Of a stretch of 33,743 nt of DNA, positions 1-8,256 are shown one piece after another (the stretch's first letter is position 1; every line of letters starts with the position of its first letter). Source of the stretch: Dehalococcoidia bacterium (GTDB lineage Bacteria > Chloroflexota > Dehalococcoidia > SZUA-161); assembly GCA_011174795.1 (NCBI GenBank), contig DUEY01000020.1:1-33743 (forward strand), read 5' to 3'. The position numbers and the translations under genes were made by a program. Below the pieces are notes generated by a model that saw only the letters and a list, made by a program, of their open reading frames with translations, was not told the DNA's origin and did no database searches.

Positions 1-27
1 GTGGATGAGGGTGAATACCTTATCCTC

Positions 28-98
28 CATTGCGAGGAGACCCGCCTTAGGCGGGCTATTCCCTCTCCCTCGAGGGGAGAGGGTTAGGGTGAGGGTGA
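28..98. repeat. Interspersed inverted-repeat fragment at left edge
   Basis: Two palindromic pieces are visible. A CATTGCGAGGAG motif is followed by CCCGCC-TTA-GGCGGG, then CCCTCTCCC and GGGAGAGGG arms (61-83) around a short centre, followed by TAGGGTGAGGGTGA. The second block recurs almost unchanged at 1782-1820 and the CATTGCGAG piece recurs at 1610, so these are dispersed intergenic repeats rather than a one-off terminator. It lies just past the 3' end of the CoA-transferase gene and could still end its transcript, but there is no T-tract. Confidence 0.6.
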
Positions 99-103
99 AG
101 CCC

Positions 104-1576
104 CTACAGCTCGATCTCCTTCAGGTCAGGCGCCGGTGTGAGCCTGGCGCCGGTGAGCCCCTGTACTTCCTCCGCGGTCCAGCCGGGGGCGACCTCCCGG
201 AGCACGAGCCCACCGGGGGTAACCTCTATTACGGCGAGGTCGGTTATTATCAGGTCGACGCACTCCCTCGCGGTGAGGGGGTAGCTGCACTCCTTGACTA
301 TCTTGGGCTTGCCCTGCCTCGTGGTATGCGCCATGGTGATGATCATCGTCTTCGCCCCCACGGCGAGGTCCATCCCGCCGCCGATGGTGCCGCCGAGAGC
401 GTCGCCGCCCGTATTCCAGTTCGCCAGGTCGCCCTTCTCCGATACCTCCAGCGCGCCCATGATGGACACCATGCGCCCTCCCCGTATCATGTTGAACGAC
501 GTCATCACATCGAAGAGCGCCATGCCCGGCGCAGGTTTGAAGAACCTGCCCCCGGCAGCGAGATAGTGCCAGTCAGCCTTGTCTATCTCCTCCTCCGTTA
601 TCAGGGGGCCGTAGCCCAGGGCGCCGTTCTCCGACTGGAAGATGACGCCCTCGGGGATATACATGGCGCAGAGGTTGGGTATCCCGTACCCCAGGTTGGC
701 GTAGTCGCCCTCCCTCAGCTCCTTCGCCGCACGCATCGCCACAACGTCCATCTCCAGCCGCGGCTTCGTCTCCCCCGCCGTTTCGGCGCCCTTCTCGAAC
801 TCCGGCTCGCGGAACAGCATCTTGCGCGCGATATCGATACTGCCCAGCAGGGATACCATCGCCTTCAGCTTCGCCGGCGTGCCCAGCCCATCCCCGGGAA
901 TCTGCACGATACGGTCGACGAATATCCCCGGCGTCACCACGTGCTCGGGGTCGATATCGCCCACCTCCACTATCTCGTCCACCTCGGCGATGGTTACCTT
1001 CGCCGCCATCGCCATCAGCGGCTGGTCCGCACGGTAGGTTCCCTCATAGACAAGGTTGCCCAGCCTGTCCGCCCTGTGGCCGCGGATGAAGGCGTAGTCG
1101 AGGGTTATCGGCTGCTCGAAGAGGTACTCCCTGTCCCTGATGACCCGCTTCTCCTTCCCCTCGGCGAGGACGGTGCCGATGCCGACGGGGCTGTAGACAC
1201 CGCCGAGACCGGCGGCGCCGGCGTAGAGCCTCGAAGCGAGGATGCCGTGGCTGGTAAGCTCTACCTCCAGCCCTTTCTCTACGTATTCCTTGACAAACTC
1301 CCCGGCGCCCATGCGCTGCACGCCCACCACGGGAGTTATCAGCCTCTTGAGCTGGGGCAGGAGGGCGGTGGGCATGGTGGCCTCTTCGTCGCTGAAGATA
1401 AGCAGGGGGACGAAGTTATGTGTGACGCAGGTAAGGTCCCGGGCACCATTCTTCTTGAGGGCATAGATGAGGTTCTGGGGCGTAGCGGCGACGCCCCAGG
1501 ACTCGGCGCCGATGGAGGCGCCGTCGGGGATGTCCGCCACCGCCTCATCGAAGCCGGGATATATCTTGTTTATCAT
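104..1576 (-). CDS. Fused alpha+beta family I CoA-transferase (3-oxoacid/acyl-CoA type)
   Basis: This 490-residue protein is a family I CoA-transferase with both halves in one chain. The N-terminal alpha-like half (about 1-265) has the GxGxxG-like segment around 123-134. The C-terminal beta-like half (about 275-490) carries the hallmark SENG motif at 315-318, whose Glu316 is the residue that forms the covalent glutamyl-CoA thioester in SCOT-type enzymes. A Gly-rich loop (GGTIGGGMD, about 395-403) follows. Such enzymes move CoA from a donor acyl-CoA to a free acid; the substrate cannot be read from sequence. The start ATG is at 1576, with a purine-rich stretch upstream. The next gene upstream on the same strand lies beyond a 311-bp repeat-filled gap, so it is probably a separate transcript. 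Alternatives are glutaconate-type or acetoacetate-type transferases; the family is secure, the substrate is not. Confidence 0.88.
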   Translation of the reverse strand: MINKIYPGFDEAVADIPDGASIGAESWGVAATPQNLIYALKKNGARDLTCVTHNFVPLLIFSDEEATMPTALLPQLKRLITPVVGVQRMGAGEFVKEYVEKGLEVELTSHGILASRLYAGAAGLGGVYSPVGIGTVLAEGKEKRVIRDREYLFEQPITLDYAFIRGHRADRLGNLVYEGTYRADQPLMAMAAKVTIAEVDEIVEVGDIDPEHVVTPGIFVDRIVQIPGDGLGTPAKLKAMVSLLGSIDIARKMLFREPEFEKGAETAGETKPRLEMDVVAMRAAKELREGDYANLGYGIPNLCAMYIPEGVIFQSENGALGYGPLITEEEIDKADWHYLAAGGRFFKPAPGMALFDVMTSFNMIRGGRMVSIMGALEVSEKGDLANWNTGGDALGGTIGGGMDLAVGAKTMIITMAHTTRQGKPKIVKECSYPLTARECVDLIITDLAVIEVTPGGLVLREVAPGWTAEEVQGLTGARLTPAPDLKEIEL

Positions 1577-1608
1577 AACGTTGTTTGCCCTGCTCCCTGA
1601 TTCATATC

Positions 1609-1722
1609 ACCATTGCGAGGAGTTCCGCCAGAGGCAGACGACGCGGCAATCTCAGGAGTGTGGAGGTGTAGTAAACAATACCGGGCGATTGCCACGTCCG
1701 CCATAGGCGGACTCGCAATGGT
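1609..1722. repeat. 114-bp MITE-like element with 11-bp terminal inverted repeats
   Basis: The left end ACCATTGCGAG (1609-1619) and the right end CTCGCAATGGT (1712-1722) are exact inverse complements. Inside, GTTCCGCC is mirrored by GGCGGA, and GCGGCAATCTC is partly mirrored by GCGATTGCC, so the whole element can fold on itself. It has no coding capacity. The terminal motif also appears at 28-40 and, degraded, at 29262-29287, which makes it a dispersed non-autonomous repeat. It sits between two minus-strand genes. Confidence 0.7.
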
Positions 1723-1747
1723 AGTGGTGTATTCCCCCTCCCTCTAA

Positions 1748-1820
1748 CTCCCTCCCACCAGGGGAGGGAGGATACCTTTTTCCCTCTCCCTTGAGGGGAG
1801 AGGCTAGGTGAGGGTGATAT
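1748..1820. repeat. Pair of C/G-rich hairpins of a dispersed repeat family
   Basis: Two hairpins sit back to back: CTCCCTCCC/GGGAGGGAG (1748-1756 and 1762-1770) and CCCTCTCCC with GGGAGAGG (1782-1790 and 1796-1803). The second, with its TAGGTGAGGGTGA tail, is a near copy of 61-98. Together with the element at 1609-1722 this fills the gap from 1577 to 1887; no promoter or ORF was recognised there. Confidence 0.6.
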
Positions 1821-1887
1821 GAATACCCTTCCTTGAGGGCGACTCGCTGTGTCGCCCCAATATTACTTTCAGTTGAGGATTGTTACT

Positions 1888-2970
1888 TTACGCCGGTATA
1901 TGCTCCGGCGGGCGCACGAGGTGCATCCGCAGCGCCCCCGGCTCGCAGACCAGCGTGCAGACCCCGCAGCCGAAGCACTTCTCGGGGTCGACAACCGCCT
2001 TGAGCCGCTTGGAGCCCTCTACCTTCTGCATCTCGATGGCGTCGAACTGGCAGCGGTCGACGCAGTCCTGGCAGCCGTCGCAGAGGTCCTGGTCGACCCG
2101 CGCCTCGTACCTGCTCTTGGCGAAGACCTCGTCGTTCGCTACCCCGCGCAGGTCGGCGTAGTGCCACACCGTGCAGCAGCAGCGGCAGCAGCTGCACAGC
2201 GCGTAGGGCTGGACGGCAGCGACCTTGGCGTGGTTGACCCACACGTGCACCAGGCCGTCCTCCTCGTTCCTGTCAATGATCGATATCGCCTCGTCCACCG
2301 ACACCTCGCGCCCGTGTCCCCGGCTCAGGGTGTACTCCGCCGACTTGGCGAACTGGAGGCAGTTGGGGTCTGCCTCGGTCCTGCTGCAGGGATTGCCCAT
2401 CATCCCCTTGTGCTTGCGGCAGGAGCAGGAGACGACGGTGACCAGCGGCTGCACCCTCACCATCTCCCGCGCGTCCTCGTGGGGCAGTATCTCTGGGCTG
2501 TCCAGTATCGCCTTGTACGCGGGCACTACCCGCAGCGCCTGTATCCCCATCGCCTTGAGGTTGTGCCACCGCTCGGCGTTCATGTCGGCGTAGTCGGTGT
2601 TCTTCCAGTCGTCCCACAGCTTGAAAAGCTGCTTCGTCTCCTCGTCGGTGTACAGGTCGTCGAGTCCCATCAGGGACTCGCATATCTCCCACATGCGCTC
2701 GGCGTGCTTGCAGAATATGAAGCTTTCGGGGTTCTTGTAGTCGGTGGGGATGACCACGCCCTTGCGGTGCAGCAACCCAAGGTCTTTCTTCACCCTGTCC
2801 ACCTCCAGGCCCGTCCGCTGCGCCACCTCCTCAAAGGACCCCGGCAGCTGAGCTACCATCTCGGCCTGCTGCGGCGTCATCAGGAAACGCAGCACGCGCA
2901 GGTAGGTCTCGGAGTCGCCGAACTTGTGCTTCTCCGCCAGGAATTTATAGGCATCGCTGGACTCAGACAC
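1888..2970 (-). CDS. Winged-helix-like plus dicluster 4Fe-4S ferredoxin protein with Cys-rich middle
   Basis: The 360-residue protein has three recognisable parts. Residues about 20-80 look like a helix-turn-helix/winged-helix region (QLPGSFEEVAQRTGL then a second helix and RKGVV). The middle has C182, C184, C195 and C204, then a dense cluster at 259-266 (CSCCRCCC). The C-terminus has two classic 4Fe-4S motifs, C297-x2-C300-x2-C303-x3-C307 and C332-x2-C335-x2-C338-x3-C342 followed by Pro. It probably shuttles electrons; the extra cysteines could hold another cluster. The HTH-like part could bind DNA or simply be a structural domain. It is encoded 26 bp downstream of the alcohol dehydrogenase on the same strand, so it may be its redox partner or a shared operon member. 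The ferredoxin assignment is firm, the biological role is unknown. Confidence 0.8.
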   Translation of the reverse strand: MSESSDAYKFLAEKHKFGDSETYLRVLRFLMTPQQAEMVAQLPGSFEEVAQRTGLEVDRVKKDLGLLHRKGVVIPTDYKNPESFIFCKHAERMWEICESLMGLDDLYTDEETKQLFKLWDDWKNTDYADMNAERWHNLKAMGIQALRVVPAYKAILDSPEILPHEDAREMVRVQPLVTVVSCSCRKHKGMMGNPCSRTEADPNCLQFAKSAEYTLSRGHGREVSVDEAISIIDRNEEDGLVHVWVNHAKVAAVQPYALCSCCRCCCTVWHYADLRGVANDEVFAKSRYEARVDQDLCDGCQDCVDRCQFDAIEMQKVEGSKRLKAVVDPEKCFGCGVCTLVCEPGALRMHLVRPPEHIPA

Positions 2971-2996
2971 TGTTTGCTCCTTTCCCGGTCGCCCGC

Positions 2997-4106
2997 TCAG
3001 GGGATGATGCTCGTCCGGGTCGCCAGGCCCTTGTCCTGGTGCTCGAAAGCCTTCTCAGTCTCCTCGAGGGGGAAGGTATGGGAGATGAGCCTTTCGAAGG
3101 GGTACCTGTTTTTAGCGCGGCTGAGGAATTCGAGCGCCTTCTTCAGGGCGTCGGCGGTGTAGAGCGACATGGCTACGATGCTCCTGCCCTGGATGGTGAG
3201 TGTGGAGGGGTCGAGCTCACAGGTCAGCATCGGCGTGACGTTGCCCAGCTCGAGCAGGCGTCCGCCGTTGGCCAGCAAGTCTATGCCCTCGAGGACGACA
3301 TGGGGGAAGCCCACCAGCTCGGCGACGACGTCCGCGCCCCAGCCACCCGTCAACTCCCTCACCTTCAGCATCCGCTCCACCGGGGTCTTGAGCTCCTTCA
3401 TGTCGATAATCTCGTCGGCGCCGAATGCCTTCGCCAGTGCCAGGCGCTCGTCGATGCCGTCGATGACGATGACCTTCGCCGCGCCCATGTCCTTAGCCAC
3501 CGCGGTGGCGTAGATACCGAGTCCGCCCGCCCCCTGGATGACGATGTTCTCCCCGAAGCCGAATCCCACCTTCTCCAGGCCGAAGATAACCTCGGAGAGG
3601 GCGCAGTTGGCAGGCGCCACCATCTCATCGGTGACGTCGTCGGGCACCTTGAACACGGTCTGACGGGGGCGGATGTAGTAGTAGTCGGCGTAGGCTCCGA
3701 GGAAGTGAGGGGGGTCTGCGCAGGGGTTCACTATGGTGATGTAGCCCGCGGGGCAGAGGTTGTCGTTTCCGGTGAGGCACGCGCGACAGCGCCCGCAGGG
3801 GAGGAAGTAGCGGTAGACCACGCGGTCGCCCACGGCGAGGGGCTCGCCCGCCGAGTCGGTGGCAACGCCGTCACCGAGCTTGGCGACGGTGCCCGTCATC
3901 TCGTGCCCCAGTATCACCGGCATCGGCTGTCCCAGCGCAGCGAGGTCTAAATCGCCCCGCCACATGTGGAGGTCGGAGCCGCAGATGTTGGCCCGCCTCA
4001 TCTTGACCAGGATAGCTCCCGGCTCCGGCTCGGGCACCGGGTACTCCGTCAGCTCCATGGGATGCCCCAGCCCCCTATAGATCATCGCCCTGCCTGTCTC
4101 AGCCAT
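2997..4106 (-). CDS. Zinc-dependent medium-chain alcohol dehydrogenase (MDR family)
   Basis: The 369-residue protein is a standard two-domain MDR enzyme. The catalytic zinc ligands are C42 (in ICGSD) and H68-E69 (in GHE). The structural zinc lobe has C104, C107, C110 and C118 with the usual spacing. The Rossmann fold carries GAGGLG at 192-197, followed after strand 2 by an acidic Asp (VIVIDG), which favours NAD over NADP. It should oxidise a secondary alcohol or polyol, or act on an acyl-CoA-linked alcohol; threonine/sorbitol-dehydrogenase-like relatives are the closest by eye. The start is supported by an AAGGAGGGG ribosome-binding site just upstream of the ATG. It is the first gene of a likely two-gene unit with the ferredoxin protein at 1888-2970. 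Confidence 0.88.
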   Translation of the reverse strand: MAETGRAMIYRGLGHPMELTEYPVPEPEPGAILVKMRRANICGSDLHMWRGDLDLAALGQPMPVILGHEMTGTVAKLGDGVATDSAGEPLAVGDRVVYRYFLPCGRCRACLTGNDNLCPAGYITIVNPCADPPHFLGAYADYYYIRPRQTVFKVPDDVTDEMVAPANCALSEVIFGLEKVGFGFGENIVIQGAGGLGIYATAVAKDMGAAKVIVIDGIDERLALAKAFGADEIIDMKELKTPVERMLKVRELTGGWGADVVAELVGFPHVVLEGIDLLANGGRLLELGNVTPMLTCELDPSTLTIQGRSIVAMSLYTADALKKALEFLSRAKNRYPFERLISHTFPLEETEKAFEHQDKGLATRTSIIP

Positions 4107-4252
4107 GACAAGACCCCTCCTTTTTATCCGTGATTTTTAATTTTTGCTCTTTGATTTTCCTCGGCGTATGGAGCATAGAGCATTCACCCCAGAAATGTCA
4201 ACAACTTCACAAGTTCATCCCGAATGCAAGTTTGTTCTATCTCCCTGCGCTG

Positions 4253-4339
4253 GCTATAATGTAGGGGCACGCTGTTTCTTCCGTTCGCCCTGAGCCTGTC
4301 GAAGGGCCGTCAATGGTTCGACAAGCTCACCACGAACGG
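4253..4339. repeat. Interspersed imperfect palindrome upstream of kinase gene
   Basis: CCGTTCG (4281-4287) pairs with CGAACGG (4333-4339), and an inner GTCGAA (4298-4303) pairs with TTCGAC (4317-4322). A degraded relative lies at 22261-22338. The preceding TATAATGTAGGGGCACG also occurs, with one extra base, at 31839-31856. The region 4107-4364 otherwise shows no gene; TATAAT near 4255 could serve as a -10 element but no convincing -35 was seen. Confidence 0.6.
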
Positions 4340-4364
4340 CATTATTGACCGGAGAAAAAACGTT

Positions 4365-5030
4365 ATGAAGGGTGACAAGCTCCTGACAAAGGAGGAGCAC
4401 ACCAGGGCGGCGCAGGGGATAGCCGACCTGCTCCTGCCCCGGATAGCGGAGACGAAGGGCAGGTTCATCGTCACCATCGCCGGCGAGTCGGGCAGCGGCA
4501 AGTCGGAGGTCGCCGCCATATTCTCCAGGCTGCTCGCCGAGAAGGGCCTGAAGAGCCTGACTTTCCAGCTCGACGACTACTTCGTCTACCCGCCGAAGAC
4601 GAACGACAAAATGCGCCGGCAGGACATCGGGCATGTCGGCGTCTCCGAGGTACGGCTCGACCTGCTCGACCGCAACCTGAAGGACATCGCTGAGGGCGCA
4701 GGCGAGATTACCAAGCCGCTCGTGGACTACGATGAAGACCTCATCTCCGAGGAAACGGTCGACCTCGAAGGCATCAACGTCATTATCGTCGAGGGTACGT
4801 ATACCACCCTGCTCAAGAACGCACACCGGCGCGTTTTCATCGACCGCACCTACGTCGATACCAGGGAGGTGCGCAGGGACAGGGGTCGGGAGGAGCAGGA
4901 CGATTACCTGGAGAGGGTCCTCGAAATCGAGCACGGGATTATATCGAAGCATAAGGCGGCTGCCGATATCATCGTGAGCGGGGACTACGAGGTAAGAAAG
5001 GCGACGCAGGATGACTGCGCGGGGAAATAG
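4365..5030 (+). CDS. P-loop kinase of the uridine kinase/phosphoribulokinase family
   Basis: The 221-residue protein has a Walker A loop GESGSGKS at 40-47 and an acidic DDY (70-72) typical of the uridine kinase/PRK family, where the aspartate sits near the phosphate acceptor. A hydrophobic strand ending in IIVEGTY (Walker B-like) follows, then an Arg-rich lid (DTREVRRDRGRE). It should transfer the ATP gamma-phosphate to a nucleoside, sugar or other hydroxyl; the acceptor is not predictable. GGAG lies 10 nt before the ATG. Its last 20 bp overlap the start of the SPS-like glycosyltransferase, so the two are translationally coupled and probably act on related sugars. A nucleotide-salvage uridine kinase is possible but less consistent with this neighbour. 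Confidence 0.75.
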   Translation: MKGDKLLTKEEHTRAAQGIADLLLPRIAETKGRFIVTIAGESGSGKSEVAAIFSRLLAEKGLKSLTFQLDDYFVYPPKTNDKMRRQDIGHVGVSEVRLDLLDRNLKDIAEGAGEITKPLVDYDEDLISEETVDLEGINVIIVEGTYTTLLKNAHRRVFIDRTYVDTREVRRDRGREEQDDYLERVLEIEHGIISKHKAAADIIVSGDYEVRKATQDDCAGK

Positions 5031-6291
5031 CGACATCGAGAGCATCTGCATGCTGAGTACCCACGGGTACTTCGACCCCGTGCCGCAGCTGGGGAGGACG
5101 GATACCGGCGGGCAGGTGCTCTACGTGCTCCAGCTGTGCAAGGCGTTCTCCAGGCAGGGGATAAAGGTCGATATCTACACGCGGTGGTTCGACCGCTCCC
5201 AGGAGCAGGTCGACCCCGTCCCCGGCTACCCCGACGTCCGGGTTGTGCGCATACCCGCCGGCTTGTGGGAGTTCATCCCCAAGGAGCGTATCTACGACGT
5301 CCTGCCCGAGCTGGCGCGGAATATGGTAGGGTTCATCCGCGAGAACGGCCTCCGCTACGACCTGTTCCACGCCCACTATGTGGACGCGGGCATCGTTATG
5401 ATGGACGTTGCCGGGGAGTTCGATAAGCCGGCGTTCCTCACCGCTCACTCGCTGGGTGCGCTGAAGCGGCAGCGAACCGCGGGCGACCCCGAAGAGATGG
5501 AGCGGGTGTTTAATTTCAGCCACCGCATCGCCGAGGAGCTGCGGCTGTTCAAGTCGGTGCACGCCCAGACGCTCACCAGCAACGAGGAGATAGAGCAGAT
5601 CGAGGAGCTGTACGGTTTCCGTCCGCCGAGGGCGGAGTTCATCCCCCCGGGGGTTGACGTACACCAGTTCGTTCCCCTCGCGGAGGGCGAGCGGGAGATA
5701 GAGACAGAAATCCCGCTGCCGGAGAAGTATATCTTCGTGGTGAGCCGTATCTCCAGGATTAAGGGGCACGACCTGCTCATGCCCGCTTTCCTGCGCGTGG
5801 CGCAGGAGGTACCAGACGTCTACCTCGTTATCGCCGGCGGGTCGAAGACGCCCGATGCCGAGGAGACTGAAGTCATGTTGGGAGTTAAGCATTTCGTGGA
5901 AGCAAACGGGCTCTCCGGACGGGTGCACATCGTCGGCGGGATACCCCACGACGACCTGCCGCCGTATTACCGCCAGGCACAACTGTTCATCCTGCCCCCG
6001 AGGTACGAGCCGTTCGGAATGACCGCGCTGGAGGCGATGGCCTGCCGCACGCCGGCTGTGATATCGAAGTTTTCTGGGGTCCAGGAGGCGTTCACCTCGG
6101 GCGTGGACTGCCTCGTCGTCGACCCCTTCCAGTCCGAGGAGTACGCCCGTGCTATAATATCGCTGCTGCGGGATAGAACGCTGGCGGCAAAGCTGGCGCA
6201 GGCGGGACGCGAGGTGGTGCTCAGGGAGTTCAGCTGGGAGGCCATCGCGGAGAAGCACCTGGCATTCTACCGCAAGTACATGGCGACCTGA
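5011..6291 (+). CDS. GT4 glycosyltransferase, sucrose-phosphate-synthase-like
   Basis: The 426-residue protein is a GT-B fold, family 4 glycosyltransferase. Its N-terminal half carries features of the sucrose-phosphate synthase/mannosylfructose-phosphate synthase group: GYFDPVPQLG, DTGGQ (31-35), HAHYVDAG (120-127), AHSLG (145-149) and an RIAEELRL helix. The C-terminal donor domain has RISRIKGHD, and the EPFGMTALE segment supplies E333 and E341 (E-x7-E) that bind the nucleotide-sugar donor. It lacks the HAD phosphatase domain fused to some SPS proteins. The likely product is a phosphorylated non-reducing disaccharide or a related osmolyte glycoside in the cytoplasm. The ATG at 5011 lies inside the end of the kinase gene. 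Family firm, product inferred. Confidence 0.82.
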   Translation: MTARGNSDIESICMLSTHGYFDPVPQLGRTDTGGQVLYVLQLCKAFSRQGIKVDIYTRWFDRSQEQVDPVPGYPDVRVVRIPAGLWEFIPKERIYDVLPELARNMVGFIRENGLRYDLFHAHYVDAGIVMMDVAGEFDKPAFLTAHSLGALKRQRTAGDPEEMERVFNFSHRIAEELRLFKSVHAQTLTSNEEIEQIEELYGFRPPRAEFIPPGVDVHQFVPLAEGEREIETEIPLPEKYIFVVSRISRIKGHDLLMPAFLRVAQEVPDVYLVIAGGSKTPDAEETEVMLGVKHFVEANGLSGRVHIVGGIPHDDLPPYYRQAQLFILPPRYEPFGMTALEAMACRTPAVISKFSGVQEAFTSGVDCLVVDPFQSEEYARAIISLLRDRTLAAKLAQAGREVVLREFSWEAIAEKHLAFYRKYMAT

Positions 6292-6372
6292 TGCCGGGCA
6301 ACGAGGTTACCGCACTATAGATCACGCTCTGCATTTTATGTAAACAACATATTATCAATCAGGGAGGCGGAC

Positions 6373-8232
6373 ATGAAGGGGTATATGGGAAAGGTTCTGG
6401 ATGTCGATTTGTCTACCGGCTCTGTCGGCCACTCGAACCTGGAGCAGGATATGCTACGTCAATTCATCGGGGGAGGCGGGCTGGCGGCCAAGCTCTTCCT
6501 CGACCGCGTTCCACCCGATGTCGAGCCCCTGTCAGGTGAGAACGTCCTCTTCATCATGACCGGCCCGCTGGCGGGCACCAATCTTCCCGGCTCGTCGCGT
6601 TTCTGCGTGTGCGCCAAGTCGCCTCTGACCGGTATCTGGGGGGAGGCCAACTGCGGGGGTAACCTGGCTCCGCAGTTGAAATCCGCTGGCTACGACGGCA
6701 TAGCCATAAAGGGCGCCTCCGATAAGCCCGTCTATCTCTCTATCGAGGACGACCGGGTGGAGCTCCGGGACGCCTCAGGACTCTGGGGCAGGGACGTCTA
6801 TGAAACGACGGACCTCCTCAGGAAGCAGTTCGGTAAAGGGGGTAAGGTATCAGTCCTTACCATCGGTCCCGCGGGGGAGAACCTCGTGAGATATGCCTGC
6901 ATCATCGGCGAGAAACACGACGCGGCCGGCCGCTGCGGACTGGGAGCCGCTATGGGCGCCAAGAAGCTGAAGGCTATCGTGGTGCGGGGTACCGGCAAGG
7001 TTGAACCGGCGAGGCCTGCGGAATTCACAAGGGTGCGCAAGCAGGTCAGGGATAAGGTCAACGAACACGTAGTCACCCATGCGTTACGGGGCTTCGGCAC
7101 TGACATCGGCATGGTCGTCGATGCAGCGAGAGGCGACGTCCCCGGCAAGAACTGGTCGTGGGGTGATAACCTCCCCGTAGCCAGTAAAATCGGAGGCGAG
7201 GCAATGGCTGAGAAATATATAGTCAAGTCTTATGCCTGCCATGCCTGCCCCGTTGCATGCAAAAACGTGGTCCAGGTAAAGGATCCCCCCTACGAGGTTG
7301 CGGAAGGGCCGGGACCGGAGTATCAAACCTGCGCCAGCTTCGGGACCCTGCTGATGAACGATAACCTGGCGGGGATTATCAAGGCGAACGAGGCCTGCAA
7401 CCGGCACGGTATGGATACTATATCCTGCGGCGCCACTATCGCCTTTGCCATCGATTGTTTCGAGAACGGCCTCATAGACAGGAAGGATACGGACGGTATC
7501 GAGCTGAGATGGGGCGATATAGATGCGGTTCTGCAGATGATGGAGAAAATCGCCCGACGCGACGGGTTCGGCGATATCCTGGCCGAGGGAAGCAGAGGCG
7601 CGGCGCAGAGGCTCGGCAGGAATGCCGCCGCCTATACAGTCGAGGTCAAGGGACTCGAGCTCCCCATGCACGACCCGCGCGGTGGGGGACACGCCCAGGG
7701 GCTGGCATACGCGGTCTCTCCTATCGGCGCCAGCCACAATCAGCATCTGGCGCACGATATCGAAACGAATATGATTACCTTCCCCGAGATCGGGCTGCCC
7801 GGGGGCTATGAGGCTGCCAGCAGCGAGGGCAAGGCAGCGTTGAACGTCACCTGTGAGAACGCCGGCATGGTGCGGAACTCTGCTATCATCTGCTACTTCG
7901 TCCTCTATGCTCTGGGCATGGACGACGTTGCCGATATGCTGAAAGCGACCACCGGCTTCGACTACAGCATGGAGGAACTGATGGAATGCGGGGAGCGGAT
8001 TTGGTTTCTCAAGAGGGGGCTGAGCAACCTCATGGGCGCGGGAGCGGTGGAAGACCGGCTGCCGCAGCGGATAATGACTCCCCTGAAGGAGGGGCCGGTA
8101 ACAGGCACCGTGCCCGATATGGCACTCATGCTTAAGGAGTACTACGAGCTGCGCTCCCTCGATGCCGGGGGACGTCCCTCAAAGGATAAGCTCCATAGTC
8201 TGGGGCTGGCGGAACTCGCCGCCAGGCTTTAG
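6373..8232 (+). CDS. Aldehyde:ferredoxin oxidoreductase family protein (tungsten/molybdenum)
   Basis: At 619 residues it matches the usual length of AOR-family enzymes. The N-terminal domain has the pterin-binding features: an FIGGGGLAAKL loop, GSSRFCVCAKSPLTG and the GGNLAPQLKSAGYDGI segment. The [4Fe-4S] ligands appear as C289-x2-C292-x3-C296 with a distant fourth, C507 (in IICYFV), the pattern of archaeal AOR. It should oxidise an aldehyde to an acid with ferredoxin, or reduce an acid in reverse; the substrate is unknown. A GGGAGG ribosome-binding site precedes the ATG. The FAD enzyme gene starts 24 bp downstream, suggesting co-transcription and possibly a shared pathway. No pterin-cofactor gene is present in the window. 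Confidence 0.93.
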   Translation: MKGYMGKVLDVDLSTGSVGHSNLEQDMLRQFIGGGGLAAKLFLDRVPPDVEPLSGENVLFIMTGPLAGTNLPGSSRFCVCAKSPLTGIWGEANCGGNLAPQLKSAGYDGIAIKGASDKPVYLSIEDDRVELRDASGLWGRDVYETTDLLRKQFGKGGKVSVLTIGPAGENLVRYACIIGEKHDAAGRCGLGAAMGAKKLKAIVVRGTGKVEPARPAEFTRVRKQVRDKVNEHVVTHALRGFGTDIGMVVDAARGDVPGKNWSWGDNLPVASKIGGEAMAEKYIVKSYACHACPVACKNVVQVKDPPYEVAEGPGPEYQTCASFGTLLMNDNLAGIIKANEACNRHGMDTISCGATIAFAIDCFENGLIDRKDTDGIELRWGDIDAVLQMMEKIARRDGFGDILAEGSRGAAQRLGRNAAAYTVEVKGLELPMHDPRGGGHAQGLAYAVSPIGASHNQHLAHDIETNMITFPEIGLPGGYEAASSEGKAALNVTCENAGMVRNSAIICYFVLYALGMDDVADMLKATTGFDYSMEELMECGERIWFLKRGLSNLMGAGAVEDRLPQRIMTPLKEGPVTGTVPDMALMLKEYYELRSLDAGGRPSKDKLHSLGLAELAARL

Positions 8233-8256
8233 GACAGTACATGGCTGGGTGGAGCG

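Noticed and set aside
5-1600. Long plus-strand open frame of 531 codons
   Set aside because: Antisense to the CoA-transferase; its translation is Arg/His/Leu-rich low-quality sequence with no motif, an effect of high GC at third positions.
1849-3162. Long plus-strand open frame of 437 codons opposite the ferredoxin protein
   Set aside because: Mirror of a gene with clear Cys motifs; no domain and biased composition.
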